Positions 9,642 to 18,842 of a stretch of 64,000 nucleotides of DNA are shown here, piece after piece. Origin of the DNA: Haloarcula halophila (lineage in GTDB: Archaea; Halobacteriota; Halobacteria; Halobacteriales; Haloarculaceae); NCBI RefSeq assembly GCF_029278565.1, contig NZ_CP119561.1, positions 186,001 to 250,000 of the forward strand. Direction: 5' to 3'. The position numbers and the translations under genes were made by a program. The notes beneath the pieces were generated by a model, which was not told where the DNA came from, made no database searches, and was given only the letters and a program-made list of their open reading frames with translations. Each line of letters opens with the position of its first letter. Within the stretch, counting starts at the first letter, position 1.

Positions 9642-10046
9642 ATGACCCGGTCACTGGAGCCCTCAAACTATGATACATCGAAGACGGTCAGCGCCGGGCG
9701 AAGCGACTGCCGAATCACGGTCGGGTTTGATCAGCAGGAGAACCACGTCCCGCGGTTTCTAGTTCAGCTCCACTACATCAACCTCCCGGATACGCCCCAG
9801 TGGACAGTCATCGCTCGGTTCGACCACAACGAAACGTCGGGGGGCGGCCACGATGTCTATCGGGAGGGGCTCCACATCGACGTCCGACGGCCGGATGGGA
9901 GCATGACGAAAGTCCACCCTCGCCACGGAGGACTCCCCAAAACCGAGGAGCCGTCATCCGCCGGTGTGTGGAGTCCCCTCGCCGACGAGGCACAGTACTT
10001 CATCGATGTCTACAACGGAGACATCTCGCCAGGAGCGCCTCGATAG
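9642..10046 (+). CDS. DUF7718-like hypothetical protein
   Basis: This is a 134-residue beta-rich protein without membrane spans. It holds the segments RFLVQLHYINLPDTPQWTVI and REGLHIDVRRPDG, which I associate with a family seen in haloarchaeal accessory regions, probably DUF7718. The role is unknown. A 53-residue protein follows 72 bp downstream on the same strand, and the two may be co-transcribed. Confidence 0.65.
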   Translation: MTRSLEPSNYDTSKTVSAGRSDCRITVGFDQQENHVPRFLVQLHYINLPDTPQWTVIARFDHNETSGGGHDVYREGLHIDVRRPDGSMTKVHPRHGGLPKTEEPSSAGVWSPLADEAQYFIDVYNGDISPGAPR

Positions 10047-10118
10047 TGGCCAGATGGAGGCTCGAATCCAGTACGTAACGTCATAACCCTCGAGCCTAGA
10101 CGCTCTAGTAGAGCTATC

Positions 10119-10280
10119 ATGGCGACCGACTCCGAGACGAACGACCCCAAGCCCCTCTCTCACGACGAGCTGAGTGAAGTGCTCGCCGAGGCGACGGGGA
10201 CAACTCCGGAAGAAATCGATCGCGGAGCCGAGGCTATCGAGATCGAGCCGCCTGAAGACGCGGAAGTCGTCTCCGAGTAG
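10119..10280 (+). CDS. Small acidic protein, 53 residues
   Basis: The ATG at 10119 opens a 53-codon frame ending at TAG. The product (MATDSETNDPKPLSHDELSE...) is strongly acidic with a predicted helical centre, normal for a halophilic protein. It follows the 9642 gene on the same strand. The function is unknown; its size and partner arrangement would fit an antitoxin or regulator, which is speculation. Confidence 0.5.
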   Translation: MATDSETNDPKPLSHDELSEVLAEATGTTPEEIDRGAEAIEIEPPEDAEVVSE

Positions 10281-10490
10281 ACTCTTCTGCCGCTGCTGAT
10301 ACCACTGTACAGAGAGAGGCTTCTGGTCGCCACTGAAAGGAAGGCATGACACGAGACCAAGACTGGAAGCAACCTGTTAATCCTGCCGTCTGCGGGGCCC
10401 ATTCCCGGTGTCAGTTTCCCCGAAACGTAGCCCGCTACCGGACAGTGACACCCCCAGTAGAATCCCGGTCGTCTCAACACTGCAATAAAG

Positions 10491-10937
10491 TCACTTCTCC
10501 CAAAGCGATTTGATACGTCCTTCGATAGCATCAAGCACAGTAGAATAGACGTCCAGCGGATGGCGCGATGACAGTGACAAATCGGTAGCCTCTATTGCAG
10601 TTGGCGGTTGGTGAAAGTGCAGTCGTGCATTGTGTGGATTGGGATGACGATCCCAGCGACACTCCCATCGGCTATCATCCTGATGCGTTTCGATGTAGTG
10701 GAACGAAAAATCTCCCGTCGTGAACCAGCGAATATCGAGTCGAGCAGCTACGACGGCTTCAGGATACTGTCCCGCGTCAAATAGGGCGTGAAGGAGGCGA
10801 GGTTCATAGGTGTCTGGATCGAATTCCGTCTCCACAATGAGTGTCTCAGTTCGAAGGTGCCGGTCTAAAAGCTGTAGCGTCTGTCGGTCGGGTGGACCTG
10901 GTGACCCTGCATTCGAATCTGCTGGGTCTGGCTCCAT
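10491..10937 (-). CDS. TumE-like toxin candidate
   Basis: This is a 148-residue protein with a central beta-rich segment and a His-rich core, RWDRHPNPHNARLHFHQPP, which resembles the TumE toxin family. It starts directly at the stop of the upstream helix-turn-helix gene (10938), so the two are translated as a pair. Known TumE partners are DNA-binding antitoxins, which suits this context. The killing activity is inferred. Confidence 0.65.
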   Translation of the reverse strand: MEPDPADSNAGSPGPPDRQTLQLLDRHLRTETLIVETEFDPDTYEPRLLHALFDAGQYPEAVVAARLDIRWFTTGDFSFHYIETHQDDSRWECRWDRHPNPHNARLHFHQPPTAIEATDLSLSSRHPLDVYSTVLDAIEGRIKSLWEK

Positions 10938-11465
10938 CTATGCTGGGATGAGATGTCCATCGTTCTCTGCGAGCTGACGGGCGAGTTCGTACAGTCGAAT
11001 GTCTCGAATCACACCACGCCACTCACTGACTGCAGCCATCCGGTCATGAATCGTCTCGTGGCTGGCGTCATCGTACACGCTCACAGCAGCTGGATCGGTA
11101 GCTTCAAATTCTTCTTCATAATTGGCCCGTTCGTCTTCAAGTTCACCGACCCGTTCGATAATCTCCTCGACAGTCAGTTCGTTCGCAATCCGACTGGCAT
11201 CTTGCCATTCTAGATATCCCTCGTTACGTTCGTACTGCGTGGATCGACCAGTACGGGTCACACTGACGATGCCCATGTCTACCAACCGGTCAAGATGCTT
11301 TTTTGCAGTGTTTGGAGAGCAACCTGCAATATCTGCAATTTCGGCTGCAGGGGTGGGCGAGGTAATTCCCATGGCAACATCGTAGACACGACTAAACGTA
11401 TCTTCGTCCTGCTGCCACCGCCGCTCGGTGGCTGATGGCTCCGGCGCCGGGTCAAACTCCGTCAT
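10938..11465 (-). CDS. Winged-helix regulator (DUF7342-like), putative antitoxin partner
   Basis: This is a 175-residue protein. Residues ~25-85 form a helix-turn-helix (TPAAEIADIAGCSPNTAKKHLDRLVDMG) with a wing (VSVTRTGRSTQYERN). A coiled-coil segment (ELEDERANYEEEFEA) and a helical tail follow. It precedes the TumE-like gene with no gap and probably represses their common promoter near 11466-11500. Confidence 0.7.
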   Translation of the reverse strand: MTEFDPAPEPSATERRWQQDEDTFSRVYDVAMGITSPTPAAEIADIAGCSPNTAKKHLDRLVDMGIVSVTRTGRSTQYERNEGYLEWQDASRIANELTVEEIIERVGELEDERANYEEEFEATDPAAVSVYDDASHETIHDRMAAVSEWRGVIRDIRLYELARQLAENDGHLIPA

Positions 11466-11521
11466 AGTTGCTACTACGATTTCAAATGCAATATATCTTT
11501 GTGAGCTTCATATATTTGCGT

Positions 11522-11761
11522 TCAGTTGAGCGATGCGGCTTCGACGGAGGAGACGTCGTCCGTTTTTTCGGTCTGCTCTCGAACGCGGCCGACGAACGCC
11601 CGAACTGGCTCGTGGAATTCGGTCTGTTCGATAGCAAGGATGGGATCGTCCTTCTGTAGCCGAGTCAGATCGATCGAAACGCAGTTTCGCTGTGGTGTCT
11701 CACGCACTCGAACCACACCGAGCGTATCGAGGAGGTCGACAGCTCTCCAGACTGTCGACAC
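11522..11761 (-). pseudogene. 5'-truncated winged-helix regulator fragment
   Basis: A GTG-started frame of 79 residues begins inside a helix-turn-helix (STVWRAVDLLDTLGVVRVRETPQRNCVSIDLTRL) and continues with a short C-terminal domain. The first part of the DNA-binding domain is missing, so it looks like the remnant of a regulator of the type found in haloarchaeal TA modules. Confidence 0.5.
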
Positions 11762-11796
11762 CCGTCTTTTTCATGCCACCGTCGAACTGATACGCC

Positions 11797-12514
11797 ATGT
11801 CGAACGACGACACTGTTGTCGGTGTCGACGCCTGTCCCGCTGGCTGGGTTGCGACTGTCATCACCCCCGACGGGGCGAATACTGAGACCTACGGGGAGTT
11901 CGCGGACCTTCGCAATGCGCACGACCACGCCAAGCATATCCTCGTCGATATCCCGATCGGACTTCCCGAGGCTGAGCGCCGGCGGTGTGACCAACACGCG
12001 AGAGACCTTCTGGGAAGCCGTCGCTCGTCGGTGTTCTGGCCACCCTGTGAGGCCGCAGCGAACGCAGACGACTATGAGGAGGCAAACCAGGCTCACAAGG
12101 ACACCGTCGGACACGGGCTGTCCCAGCAAGCGTTCTACATCAGAGAGAAGATCGTTGAAGTCGGCGCTGTTGTCGGCGATAAGTACGACGGACAGGTCAA
12201 GGAGAGTCATCCGGAGTTGTGCTTTGCCGCCCTAAACGACCAGCCGATCGCCTACGCAAAGTCTTCGCAACAAGGGCGTGCGCTCTGAATGTACCTCCTG
12301 TCCGAGACTCTCGAGAACGCAGAAGCGCTCTACGAAGAGACACGGGAGAACTACCTACGCAAGGAGGTCCCGCCGAGACGATATCCTCGATTCGATTGTG
12401 CTGGCTGTGACGGCCCGTCAGGACCTGCTGCATTCGGTTCCCAGCGATCCAGCGGCAGACGAACCACGAATTTACTATATAGAGCTGTCTGTCCCGGGAA
12501 TCACTGTGGATTAA
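11797..12514 (+). pseudogene. DUF429 family protein, broken by a stop and a frameshift
   Basis: Residues 1-163 read as a DUF429 protein (VVGVDACPAGWV, VDIPIGLP, SHPELCFAALND). An in-frame TGA follows at 12286-12288 where an Arg codon (CGA) fits. The same frame continues with YLLSETLENAEALYEETREN. Near 12370-12375 one extra C moves the reading to another frame, which carries on with RDDILDSIVLAVTARQDLL. Restoring both changes gives a full-length protein of about 238 residues. The function is unknown, a predicted RNase H-like nuclease family. Confidence 0.8.
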
Positions 12515-12538
12515 CCCGGTGGTTGTTATCAGAATTTC

Positions 12539-12579
12539 TTAACCAACATACCATCAATAAAGGAGGTTTTGTTGGTTAA
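12539..12579. promoter_or_regulatory. Long palindrome P1 (TTAACCAACA-N21-TGTTGGTTAA)
   Basis: Perfect 10-bp arms lie at 12539-12548 and 12570-12579. The site is between the decayed DUF429 gene and the SIMPL gene, about 158 bp upstream of the latter. It is one of eight copies in the window. Confidence 0.8.
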
Positions 12580-12736
12580 GGTTGTATGCTACCCCGCGGA
12601 CGAAGCAAGCTCCCAGATCGAAACGAGTCCCAGATGCTGACAACCGACCACAGGGGAAACTTCCACACTGAGTCCCAGTCGCAAGTACCAGACCGTCTGA
12701 CAAAATTTGATACTGTTCGAGAAGGTCGGTTCGGTT

Positions 12737-13351
12737 ATGCAATCGCCGACGGTGACTGTCGACGCCGTTGGTCGATCTGGGGCAGTCCCGGAGGTCGCGA
12801 TCGTGGAGGCCTACGTCACAGGTCCAGGTGACTCCGCGAAGGATGCGCGCGCCGTCGTCAAAGATCGAGCGGCCACGCTGCGAGAGTCGATTACCGCGGT
12901 CGCACCCGAGCAGGTCACGACAGTTGAGGTGCAGGTGCAAGATACGACTGAGGCGTTCGATCCCGCTACTGATGCGCCGTTCGAGGCAACCGAACGGTTC
13001 CAGATCGAGTGTGTCCTGGACCATGCCGAGTCGGTCGTGATCGACGTGACGAACGCCGGCGGCCAGATCCAGACGGTCCAGTTTCAGTTCCACGAGGAAA
13101 CCCGGCAGGCCCTCCAGAACGAGGCTATCGCCTCAGCGATGGACCGCGCTCGTGAGAAAGCCGAACGGATCGCAGCTGCCGAGGGCCTCACCGTGACAGC
13201 GATGCACGAGGCGACGACGAAAGACATGAGCTCTGGGTTCGAGAGCATCGTCGACGAGGCACTGGCCTCGAGTCAAGACGTTGATCTCCATCCAGCGCCG
13301 ATTACTGTTTCCGAGAGTGTCGAAGTCGTGTACGACTGCAGCGAGGAGTGA
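12737..13351 (+). CDS. SIMPL domain (DUF541) protein
   Basis: This is a 204-residue protein, started at the ATG (MQSPTVTVDAVG) rather than 30 bp upstream. It carries the SIMPL pattern: an N-terminal beta strand with GxG, a long helix (SAKDARAVVKDRAATLRESI), a central beta-sheet (VQFQFHEETRQALQNEAIASAM), and a second helix rich in charged residues. No signal peptide is seen, unlike most bacterial members. The function of the family is poorly defined. The phosphatase gene follows nine bases later, so the two form an operon. Confidence 0.8.
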   Translation: MQSPTVTVDAVGRSGAVPEVAIVEAYVTGPGDSAKDARAVVKDRAATLRESITAVAPEQVTTVEVQVQDTTEAFDPATDAPFEATERFQIECVLDHAESVVIDVTNAGGQIQTVQFQFHEETRQALQNEAIASAMDRAREKAERIAAAEGLTVTAMHEATTKDMSSGFESIVDEALASSQDVDLHPAPITVSESVEVVYDCSEE

Positions 13352-13360
13352 TCTGAGGGC

Positions 13361-13786
13361 ATGGACGAGGTTGCAGATGGATTGTTCGTCGGGACCACCG
13401 AGGACGCCAGTGACGAGGTGCTACTCCATGAGCACAACATCGCGACCGTTGTCTCGTTGACACACGGCGAACCACGCAGTGGGTTTCTATCTGATGTGAC
13501 GGTCGAAAGCGTCCCTATGACCGACGGTCCCCAGAACGATTCCCAAGCGTTTACCGAGGCTGTGCGCACGGTTGTTGCCCATCGAGACTCCGGCGACCGT
13601 GTCTTAGTTCACTGTTCGGCTGGAGCCTCTCGGAGTCCATCAGTCGCTGCGACCGCGATAGCCTGCCGCTCGGAGACCACACTCAACGACTCGTTCAATC
13701 AAGTACTCGAACGCCGGCCAGAAACTGACCCTCACGATGCACTGGTCCGGCAGGCCGCACGAGTCATAGACGGCGGCTTAGACTGA
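13361..13786 (+). CDS. Dual-specificity protein phosphatase family protein
   Basis: This is a 141-residue cysteine-dependent phosphatase. The P-loop HCSAGASRS (residues ~86-94) matches HCxxGxxRS with catalytic Cys and Arg, and the general-acid Asp is probably in VPMTDGPQND. It should remove phosphate from protein Ser/Thr/Tyr. It is nine bases behind the SIMPL gene. Confidence 0.88.
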   Translation: MDEVADGLFVGTTEDASDEVLLHEHNIATVVSLTHGEPRSGFLSDVTVESVPMTDGPQNDSQAFTEAVRTVVAHRDSGDRVLVHCSAGASRSPSVAATAIACRSETTLNDSFNQVLERRPETDPHDALVRQAARVIDGGLD

Positions 13787-13822
13787 TGTCAAATTAGTGT
13801 TCGTAGCATCGAAGGCATCCAA

Positions 13823-14119
13823 TTACGTCTCTTCATCCGAAGGGGGTCGACTCGAGAGCCGGTCGAACCGACTCTGCGCAGCGTCTTGGCGTGACTCCGT
13901 CGTGTCTGCGTCGTATGCCCAGTCTGTGATTGACCCGGACTCGATTTCAACAGAGAAAATCGCATCCTGTCCCGCAGCCTCGGGCATCGCTGCTTCCTCC
14001 AGGACTGCATTGCCGACCTCTGCTCCATCGCGTTCGAAAAACACCGTCGCGAACCCGTCCTCGATTGTATCGACGACTGCCGTGTATGTGCCATCGTCAA
14101 GGGCGATAGTTTCACTCAT
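13823..14119 (-). CDS. DUF3006 family protein
   Basis: This is a 98-residue small beta-barrel-type protein (YTAVVDTIEDGFATVFFERDG) typical of DUF3006, a family often placed next to ComEC/Rec2-type metallo-beta-lactamase proteins. Here it overlaps the stop of that gene by four bases. The function is unknown. Confidence 0.75.
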   Translation of the reverse strand: MSETIALDDGTYTAVVDTIEDGFATVFFERDGAEVGNAVLEEAAMPEAAGQDAIFSVEIESGSITDWAYDADTTESRQDAAQSRFDRLSSRPPSDEET

Positions 14120-15521
14120 TCGTATTGTTCTGTTAGTACAGTATCACTATCACTGTTGCGTACGATTACCGTATCGCCGCCGTTGTTCCAGATTGGTGAC
14201 CCCGATCCCCAGTACAGATCCGTCGCCGTATCTGTCCCTGACCCAGTGTGCAGCGTCACCGTCTCCCCGGCAGCCAGCGTGTAACCGTCCGGGAACGTGT
14301 AAGTCCGACCAGCGGCATCTGCGACGGTCCATCCAGACAACTCAAGCGACTCGTCGCCACCGTTGCGGAACGTGACTGTCTCGCCGGTGAGGTTCTGGCG
14401 ATCATCACCCGCTGGGTCAGCTGTGATCGACACAATTTCTAGCGCATTCGAATTCCCATCGGTATCAGCGACCGTCGCTGGTGACGCACCAGACTGGCCG
14501 CCGTAGCGATCTCGTTCAACCACGTCCCCACTGGTGCCTGGAGCGATCGCCGTTCCCTCGCGTACTGCTGTCGGCTCCGTCGGGGCCGCCTGCTGTGTTC
14601 GGACGGCGACACCGGAGCCGTCGCTCACGAGAACGATATTGCCGTGTGTTGCTGTCCAGTAGGCCGGAATCGACCGGTCAGCTGACCGTTCCAACACTGC
14701 CTCGGCGGGATGGCCATACTGTGACTCGTAGGCACTGGAGATGATGACTGCCTGGGGCTGGACCGTATCAAGCAGCGAGCCGCTCGTCGAAGAGGCTGAA
14801 CCGTGGTGGCCAGCTTTCAGAACCGTCGCCTGTAACTGCTCACCATAGGTGTCGACAAGATAGGCCTCCTGATCATCTTCGGCATCACCAGTCAGGAGGA
14901 AACTCGTCTCCCCGTAGGTGAGTTTGAGGACGATACTGTTCTCGTTACGAGCGCCGTTTTCGAGATAGGGCTGGGGCGGACCAAGCACAGCGACATCGAC
15001 ACCCTCCATCCGAACTCGGTCCCCCTCGCGGGTCTCGTACAGCGTCACACCGTGTCTTCGACGGCATCCAAGTACTCCGAATACGTCTGTGTACTCGCGG
15101 CGATACCGGGATCGTAGATCGCACCGATGCCGTCGGCTTCGGTCTCGTAGTAGTCGATAATCGCCGCGTTCCCGCCGATGTGGTCCGCGTCGTTATGCGA
15201 GACGACCAGATGATCCAGCCGCTCGATGCCGTGGGCCTGGAGATACTGCAAGACGTACTCGCCGTCGTCGGTGAAATGCCCTGTATCAACGAGCATCGTT
15301 TCTCCTGTGGGTCCGACCACGAGCGTACTCACCGACTGTCCGACGTTGATGAAATGGACCTCGACAGTTCCCTCGACTGCCGTCTGTGTTGCCCCAGCCG
15401 TCGTGGCTTCCTCCACCGGTGACTCGGTGGGCGACTCGATCGGACCACCTGAGACACAGCCAGCGAGGACAAGCAGCGTGACTAGAAAGATCGCAAGGAT
15501 AGACCGAGACGAGCTGGGCAT
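14116..15521 (-). pseudogene. Secreted ComEC-like metallo-beta-lactamase with lamin-tail domain, split by a frameshift
   Basis: The gene begins at MPSSSRSILA (15521), right behind a GGAGG, with a lipobox LAGC. The first frame (to 15045) carries the metal motif SHNDADHIGGN. It ends in TGA where a 2-nt duplication (GTGTGACG for GTGACG, 15043-15050) breaks the frame. The second frame (GTG at 15048) carries GDAEDDQ and AGHHGS of the same fold, then a lamin-tail domain (NALEIVSI...NGGDTVIVRN). The frames overlap as GTGA. Either the gene is dead or a frameshift/re-start joins the halves. Intact homologues are secreted nuclease-like proteins. Confidence 0.75.
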
Positions 15522-15627
15522 ACCTCCAGTTGGGACTGTGCATGCATAGGCACACGTGTTGGCGAGGACGTTGATACGCTGCTTCAGGATCGAGACAGAC
15601 TGAAACAAAAGAGTGGACAATGTTATC

Positions 15628-15668
15628 TTAACCAACATCAGCTCGGCAGGGGGGAATTAGTTGGTTAA
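15628..15668. promoter_or_regulatory. Long palindrome P2
   Basis: Arms TTAACCAACA (15628-15637) and AGTTGGTTAA (15659-15668, one mismatch) have a 21-bp centre. The site is about 107 bp upstream of the secreted metallo-beta-lactamase gene on the minus strand. Confidence 0.75.
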
Positions 15669-15810
15669 GGTCCATCTCAAGCCTCTAAGACTCTCTACCA
15701 GTGGCACCAGTTCCAGATTAGTATTGCCATGTCAAGTAGCCCCGTGATCGACGAACCTCCCCCGATACCCTGAGGAATCACCAATCTCGCAGGCCACAGT
15801 GCAGAAAATA

Positions 15811-17004
15811 TTATCGCACAATTGTTATGTTCCCGGAAAACACATCGTACGTAATCGGTCTTTCCTGACTTGGGGCCTCTGTTTGTTTTCTGAGTTTATG
15901 AACGCCATCTTCAGTAACTAATCCGCAGTTCGGATATTCGACACCGTTGTTAGAACTATCATACGGGCCGAGACTGGATTCTTGGTAGTCCTCATTGAGG
16001 AACGCGGGGTGGAAGGTCCATCGCGTCTGCGAAATCACTTTTTGAGCGTGGCGAGTCGCGTATTCCGAGTCAACCCAACTTGTGACTGTAGCACTTAGAT
16101 TCTCATCCGGAACGTTGACGATGACATCGTATGCTTCGTGTGAATCGATAGGGTAGTCATCAAGCCGTGTTTCACGGTATTGGAAGTCATCATCATCGTA
16201 TTTGGACTCATCGTACCACTCCAGAACGAGTTCCTTTGCCTGCTCTTTGGAGAAGCCATCCATCGGCGTGCTTGCGGCGTTGTTCGTCGAAAGATCGAGC
16301 GACTCGTGCCCGTATTGCTCATCAAATAGAGGCAGAATGTCCCACGGATTTTGCGCCATCCCACCACCTTCGGGCTGCTCCCCGGTCTGAAGCTGGTCAA
16401 TAAGGGTTTGCTTGGGGTCCATGTAATTGTCTTTGTCGATACTCCCACCGGCGATGAGTCCACCTGCCCGCGTGAGTGCGAACAAATCCAGATTACTCTC
16501 AAGGATGAGTACCGTGTTCGGATAGCTGTCGACCTCGATTTTTTCTGTTACTTCCAGAGTGTCTACGTGATATGTCTCCAACGTGTCCCCGACATCAACT
16601 CGCAACCGTTCCTTGGCTCCATAGGCTGTCTGGTACTCTTCATAATACCCGGCACCTGATACCATACTAACGACGCCTAGGTCAAGCGCTCTCTGCGGGG
16701 CGTCTTCAGCTGTCGCGACTAGTAGAGATTCCTCTGATAGGGATGGGAGGGCATTTTTAAAATAGTTCACCCAGTTCATCGTTATTCGCGGATAGCCATC
16801 AGGCGTCAACTGTTCCTCGTTGATTGTCGGTGTTTGATTGGTCTCAACCGGCTCCACCGATTCCACCTCAGTTTGCTCCTCAACATCCGGCGGGTCAGGG
16901 TCAGTTACTGATTCATTTTCGCCGCTACACCCCGCGATTGCGAGCATGCTAGCGATTCCACCTGTTCGAACAAACTGCCGTCGTGTGTACGATTTGTCAT
17001 TCAT
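15811..17004 (-). CDS. Tat lipoprotein of unknown function
   Basis: This is a 397-residue protein. The N-terminus YTRRQFVRTGG plus IAGCSG predicts Tat export and a lipid-anchored Cys near residue 26. An acidic linker and a large globular domain follow. No enzyme motif was recognised. It lies head to tail with the membrane protein at 17044, so the two may be one unit. Confidence 0.65.
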   Translation of the reverse strand: MNDKSYTRRQFVRTGGIASMLAIAGCSGENESVTDPDPPDVEEQTEVESVEPVETNQTPTINEEQLTPDGYPRITMNWVNYFKNALPSLSEESLLVATAEDAPQRALDLGVVSMVSGAGYYEEYQTAYGAKERLRVDVGDTLETYHVDTLEVTEKIEVDSYPNTVLILESNLDLFALTRAGGLIAGGSIDKDNYMDPKQTLIDQLQTGEQPEGGGMAQNPWDILPLFDEQYGHESLDLSTNNAASTPMDGFSKEQAKELVLEWYDESKYDDDDFQYRETRLDDYPIDSHEAYDVIVNVPDENLSATVTSWVDSEYATRHAQKVISQTRWTFHPAFLNEDYQESSLGPYDSSNNGVEYPNCGLVTEDGVHKLRKQTEAPSQERPITYDVFSGNITIVR

Positions 17005-17043
17005 AATGGGTTTTTGATGAGAATAGTAGTTGCTCAGTACAGT

Positions 17044-17907
17044 TCACTCCGTGTCGACTTCGACGCGCCCGATCGGAACGTAGTGGTTGGCAGCAGGCGA
17101 GAACTGCTCGGTAGTCGATACCGTGAATAGATATGTTCCGTCTTCAGTGGCCGTGAAAACGTACGTTCTCCGGAGCTCTCCTCCAGGTTCAATCCGAGGG
17201 CTTACTTCACCGACAGATACCCCTGTGTACTCGTCGTCAGAGGGGATGTCACTAGAGACCTCTGTTGCTGACTGGTACACCTCATCATCCTCAGTTACGA
17301 CAGCCAGATCGTCTTTCCAGACTGTGACTGGGTCTTCACCCAAATTTTCCATGCGGACGACGACAAGTATGTTTGTTTCGCCGTCCTGGCCGTCGGTTTC
17401 ACCTGGCTGGAGTGTCGGGACTGTTCGAACTTTCTCAACCGTGAACGCAACGGAACTGGTCGTTCCCTCGACGCTGAATTGTTCACCTGCATCGTGCTGT
17501 TTGATCGTTGGCGGGTCTGACTGACTTTCCTGGACATAGATGGCACCGAACGACGCCCCGGCGACGAGTAGTACGATGGTAGCCATGATAGCCCGTTCAA
17601 ATCTGAGTTCCACACGGCTCGTCAACAGATCTCTGGCCGGTGGCAGTGCTAACAATCCACTGAGGATACCGAGTACACCTCCGATCACTGTCGAACTCAG
17701 GAACAGTAGTCCCAGCAGGATGAGTACGATACCGCCGAGCCAGAACAGTGCCTCAACGATCTGGAAATTAAATTCTATTGCGGGAAGCAAGTACAGCCCC
17801 GCCACTATCAGAACAATCCCGATAGGTGGGGCGCCAAACAGAAACACAACGCCGAGAAGTAGCAACAAGAGACTGCCAATCCACAAGAGAACCGATTTGA
17901 CGTTCAC
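17044..17907 (-). CDS. Multi-span membrane protein with C-terminal DUF4352-like domain
   Basis: This is a 287-residue protein. The first ~130 residues hold four to five hydrophobic spans rich in Leu, Val and Gly. The rest is an extracytoplasmic immunoglobulin-like domain (FSVEGTTSSVAFTVEKVRTV...TNILVVVRMENLGEDPVTVW) of the DUF4352/telomeric-repeat-like fold seen in many surface proteins. Its role is unknown. Confidence 0.7.
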   Translation of the reverse strand: MNVKSVLLWIGSLLLLLLGVVFLFGAPPIGIVLIVAGLYLLPAIEFNFQIVEALFWLGGIVLILLGLLFLSSTVIGGVLGILSGLLALPPARDLLTSRVELRFERAIMATIVLLVAGASFGAIYVQESQSDPPTIKQHDAGEQFSVEGTTSSVAFTVEKVRTVPTLQPGETDGQDGETNILVVVRMENLGEDPVTVWKDDLAVVTEDDEVYQSATEVSSDIPSDDEYTGVSVGEVSPRIEPGGELRRTYVFTATEDGTYLFTVSTTEQFSPAANHYVPIGRVEVDTE

Positions 17908-18035
17908 ACGTCGGAGCTAATATGTCGGTAGGTAATATAATTACCGTATCCATTCAGCTTTTGTGTTGGAATTTCCCAATAATTTATCAGATGGATTGTC
18001 AACGAAGTGTCGCGGTGGCTGGAGTGAATAGATAA

Positions 18036-18818
18036 ATGTCTAACAGCATGTTCAGACGGGAGTTTGCCATATCAGGTGCTGGTATAGTTAGTGCATCGGT
18101 TGCAGGATGTTCCAGTTTTGGAGGCCCGAATATTTCAGAGGAAGAGTACCCCGCTGGAACCTCGCAAGACGGGATCACTGACCCTGCTACCATTGTTGGT
18201 TCAACACGTACTGCGTTGGCTAACAATGGGTACGATGTCAGACTAGAGCATGACGGGACAACATTACGCTTTCACAGTGGTTTCAAGGATAATCGCCACT
18301 ACCGGAAAGTTGGGGACTCTGATTTTGCCAATGAAGTGTATTTTGATGGTGAGACATTATACATAAAATACGAAACGCATAGTGGTTATGAATACTACAC
18401 AGGAAAAACAGAGAGATCTTTCAGCGACTTTCATGCATCGAACAGTTATTATAGAGAAGACCTCCCAGGCGATGAAGAGATCTTGTGGGCGAATATTATC
18501 AAACATATCCGAGGATACTATCTCCGGAATATTCTCGAAATTTCAGAATTTACTCCAGTACAGACCACCGATCGTAGTGGTCGGCCAGTTGTTGAATTCA
18601 AGATAGAAAGCGTAAGCCAGAATGCCTTTGATGATACTGTTGCGGAGTCAAGTGGGTCACTCTTAGTTGACCCGGAAAGTATAGCTCGCTCTGTAGATAT
18701 CAAGGTGAAAACTTCATCATCGGGCGAGACCGGCATAGCTGAAAACAGAAGCTACCAAATCCAGGAACTGGGAAGTACCGCTGTTTCCCGGCCTTCCTGG
18801 GTTGAGGAAGAATTTTAA
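18036..18818 (+). CDS. Haloarchaeal lipoprotein, hypothetical (DUF7537-like)
   Basis: This is a 260-residue protein with MFRREFAISGAG and SVAGCSS, giving a Tat-like signal and lipobox Cys. The mature part is rich in beta strands (HDGTTLRFHSGF, EVYFDGETLYIKYET), like halo lipoproteins that resemble LolA/LppX folds. GC content is lower than in the neighbours. It starts a rightward pair with the lipoprotein at 18843. Confidence 0.6.
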   Translation: MSNSMFRREFAISGAGIVSASVAGCSSFGGPNISEEEYPAGTSQDGITDPATIVGSTRTALANNGYDVRLEHDGTTLRFHSGFKDNRHYRKVGDSDFANEVYFDGETLYIKYETHSGYEYYTGKTERSFSDFHASNSYYREDLPGDEEILWANIIKHIRGYYLRNILEISEFTPVQTTDRSGRPVVEFKIESVSQNAFDDTVAESSGSLLVDPESIARSVDIKVKTSSSGETGIAENRSYQIQELGSTAVSRPSWVEEEF

Positions 18819-18842
18819 TGACCCGCTCGGGCTTATTAAGAA

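Noticed and set aside
9388-9645. 85-codon plus-strand ORF
   Set aside because: Basic, Arg-rich product in a remnant region; likely non-coding IS debris.
13797-14375. 192-codon plus-strand ORF
   Set aside because: Antisense of the DUF3006 and lamin-tail frames; Ser/Arg-rich, no homology pattern.
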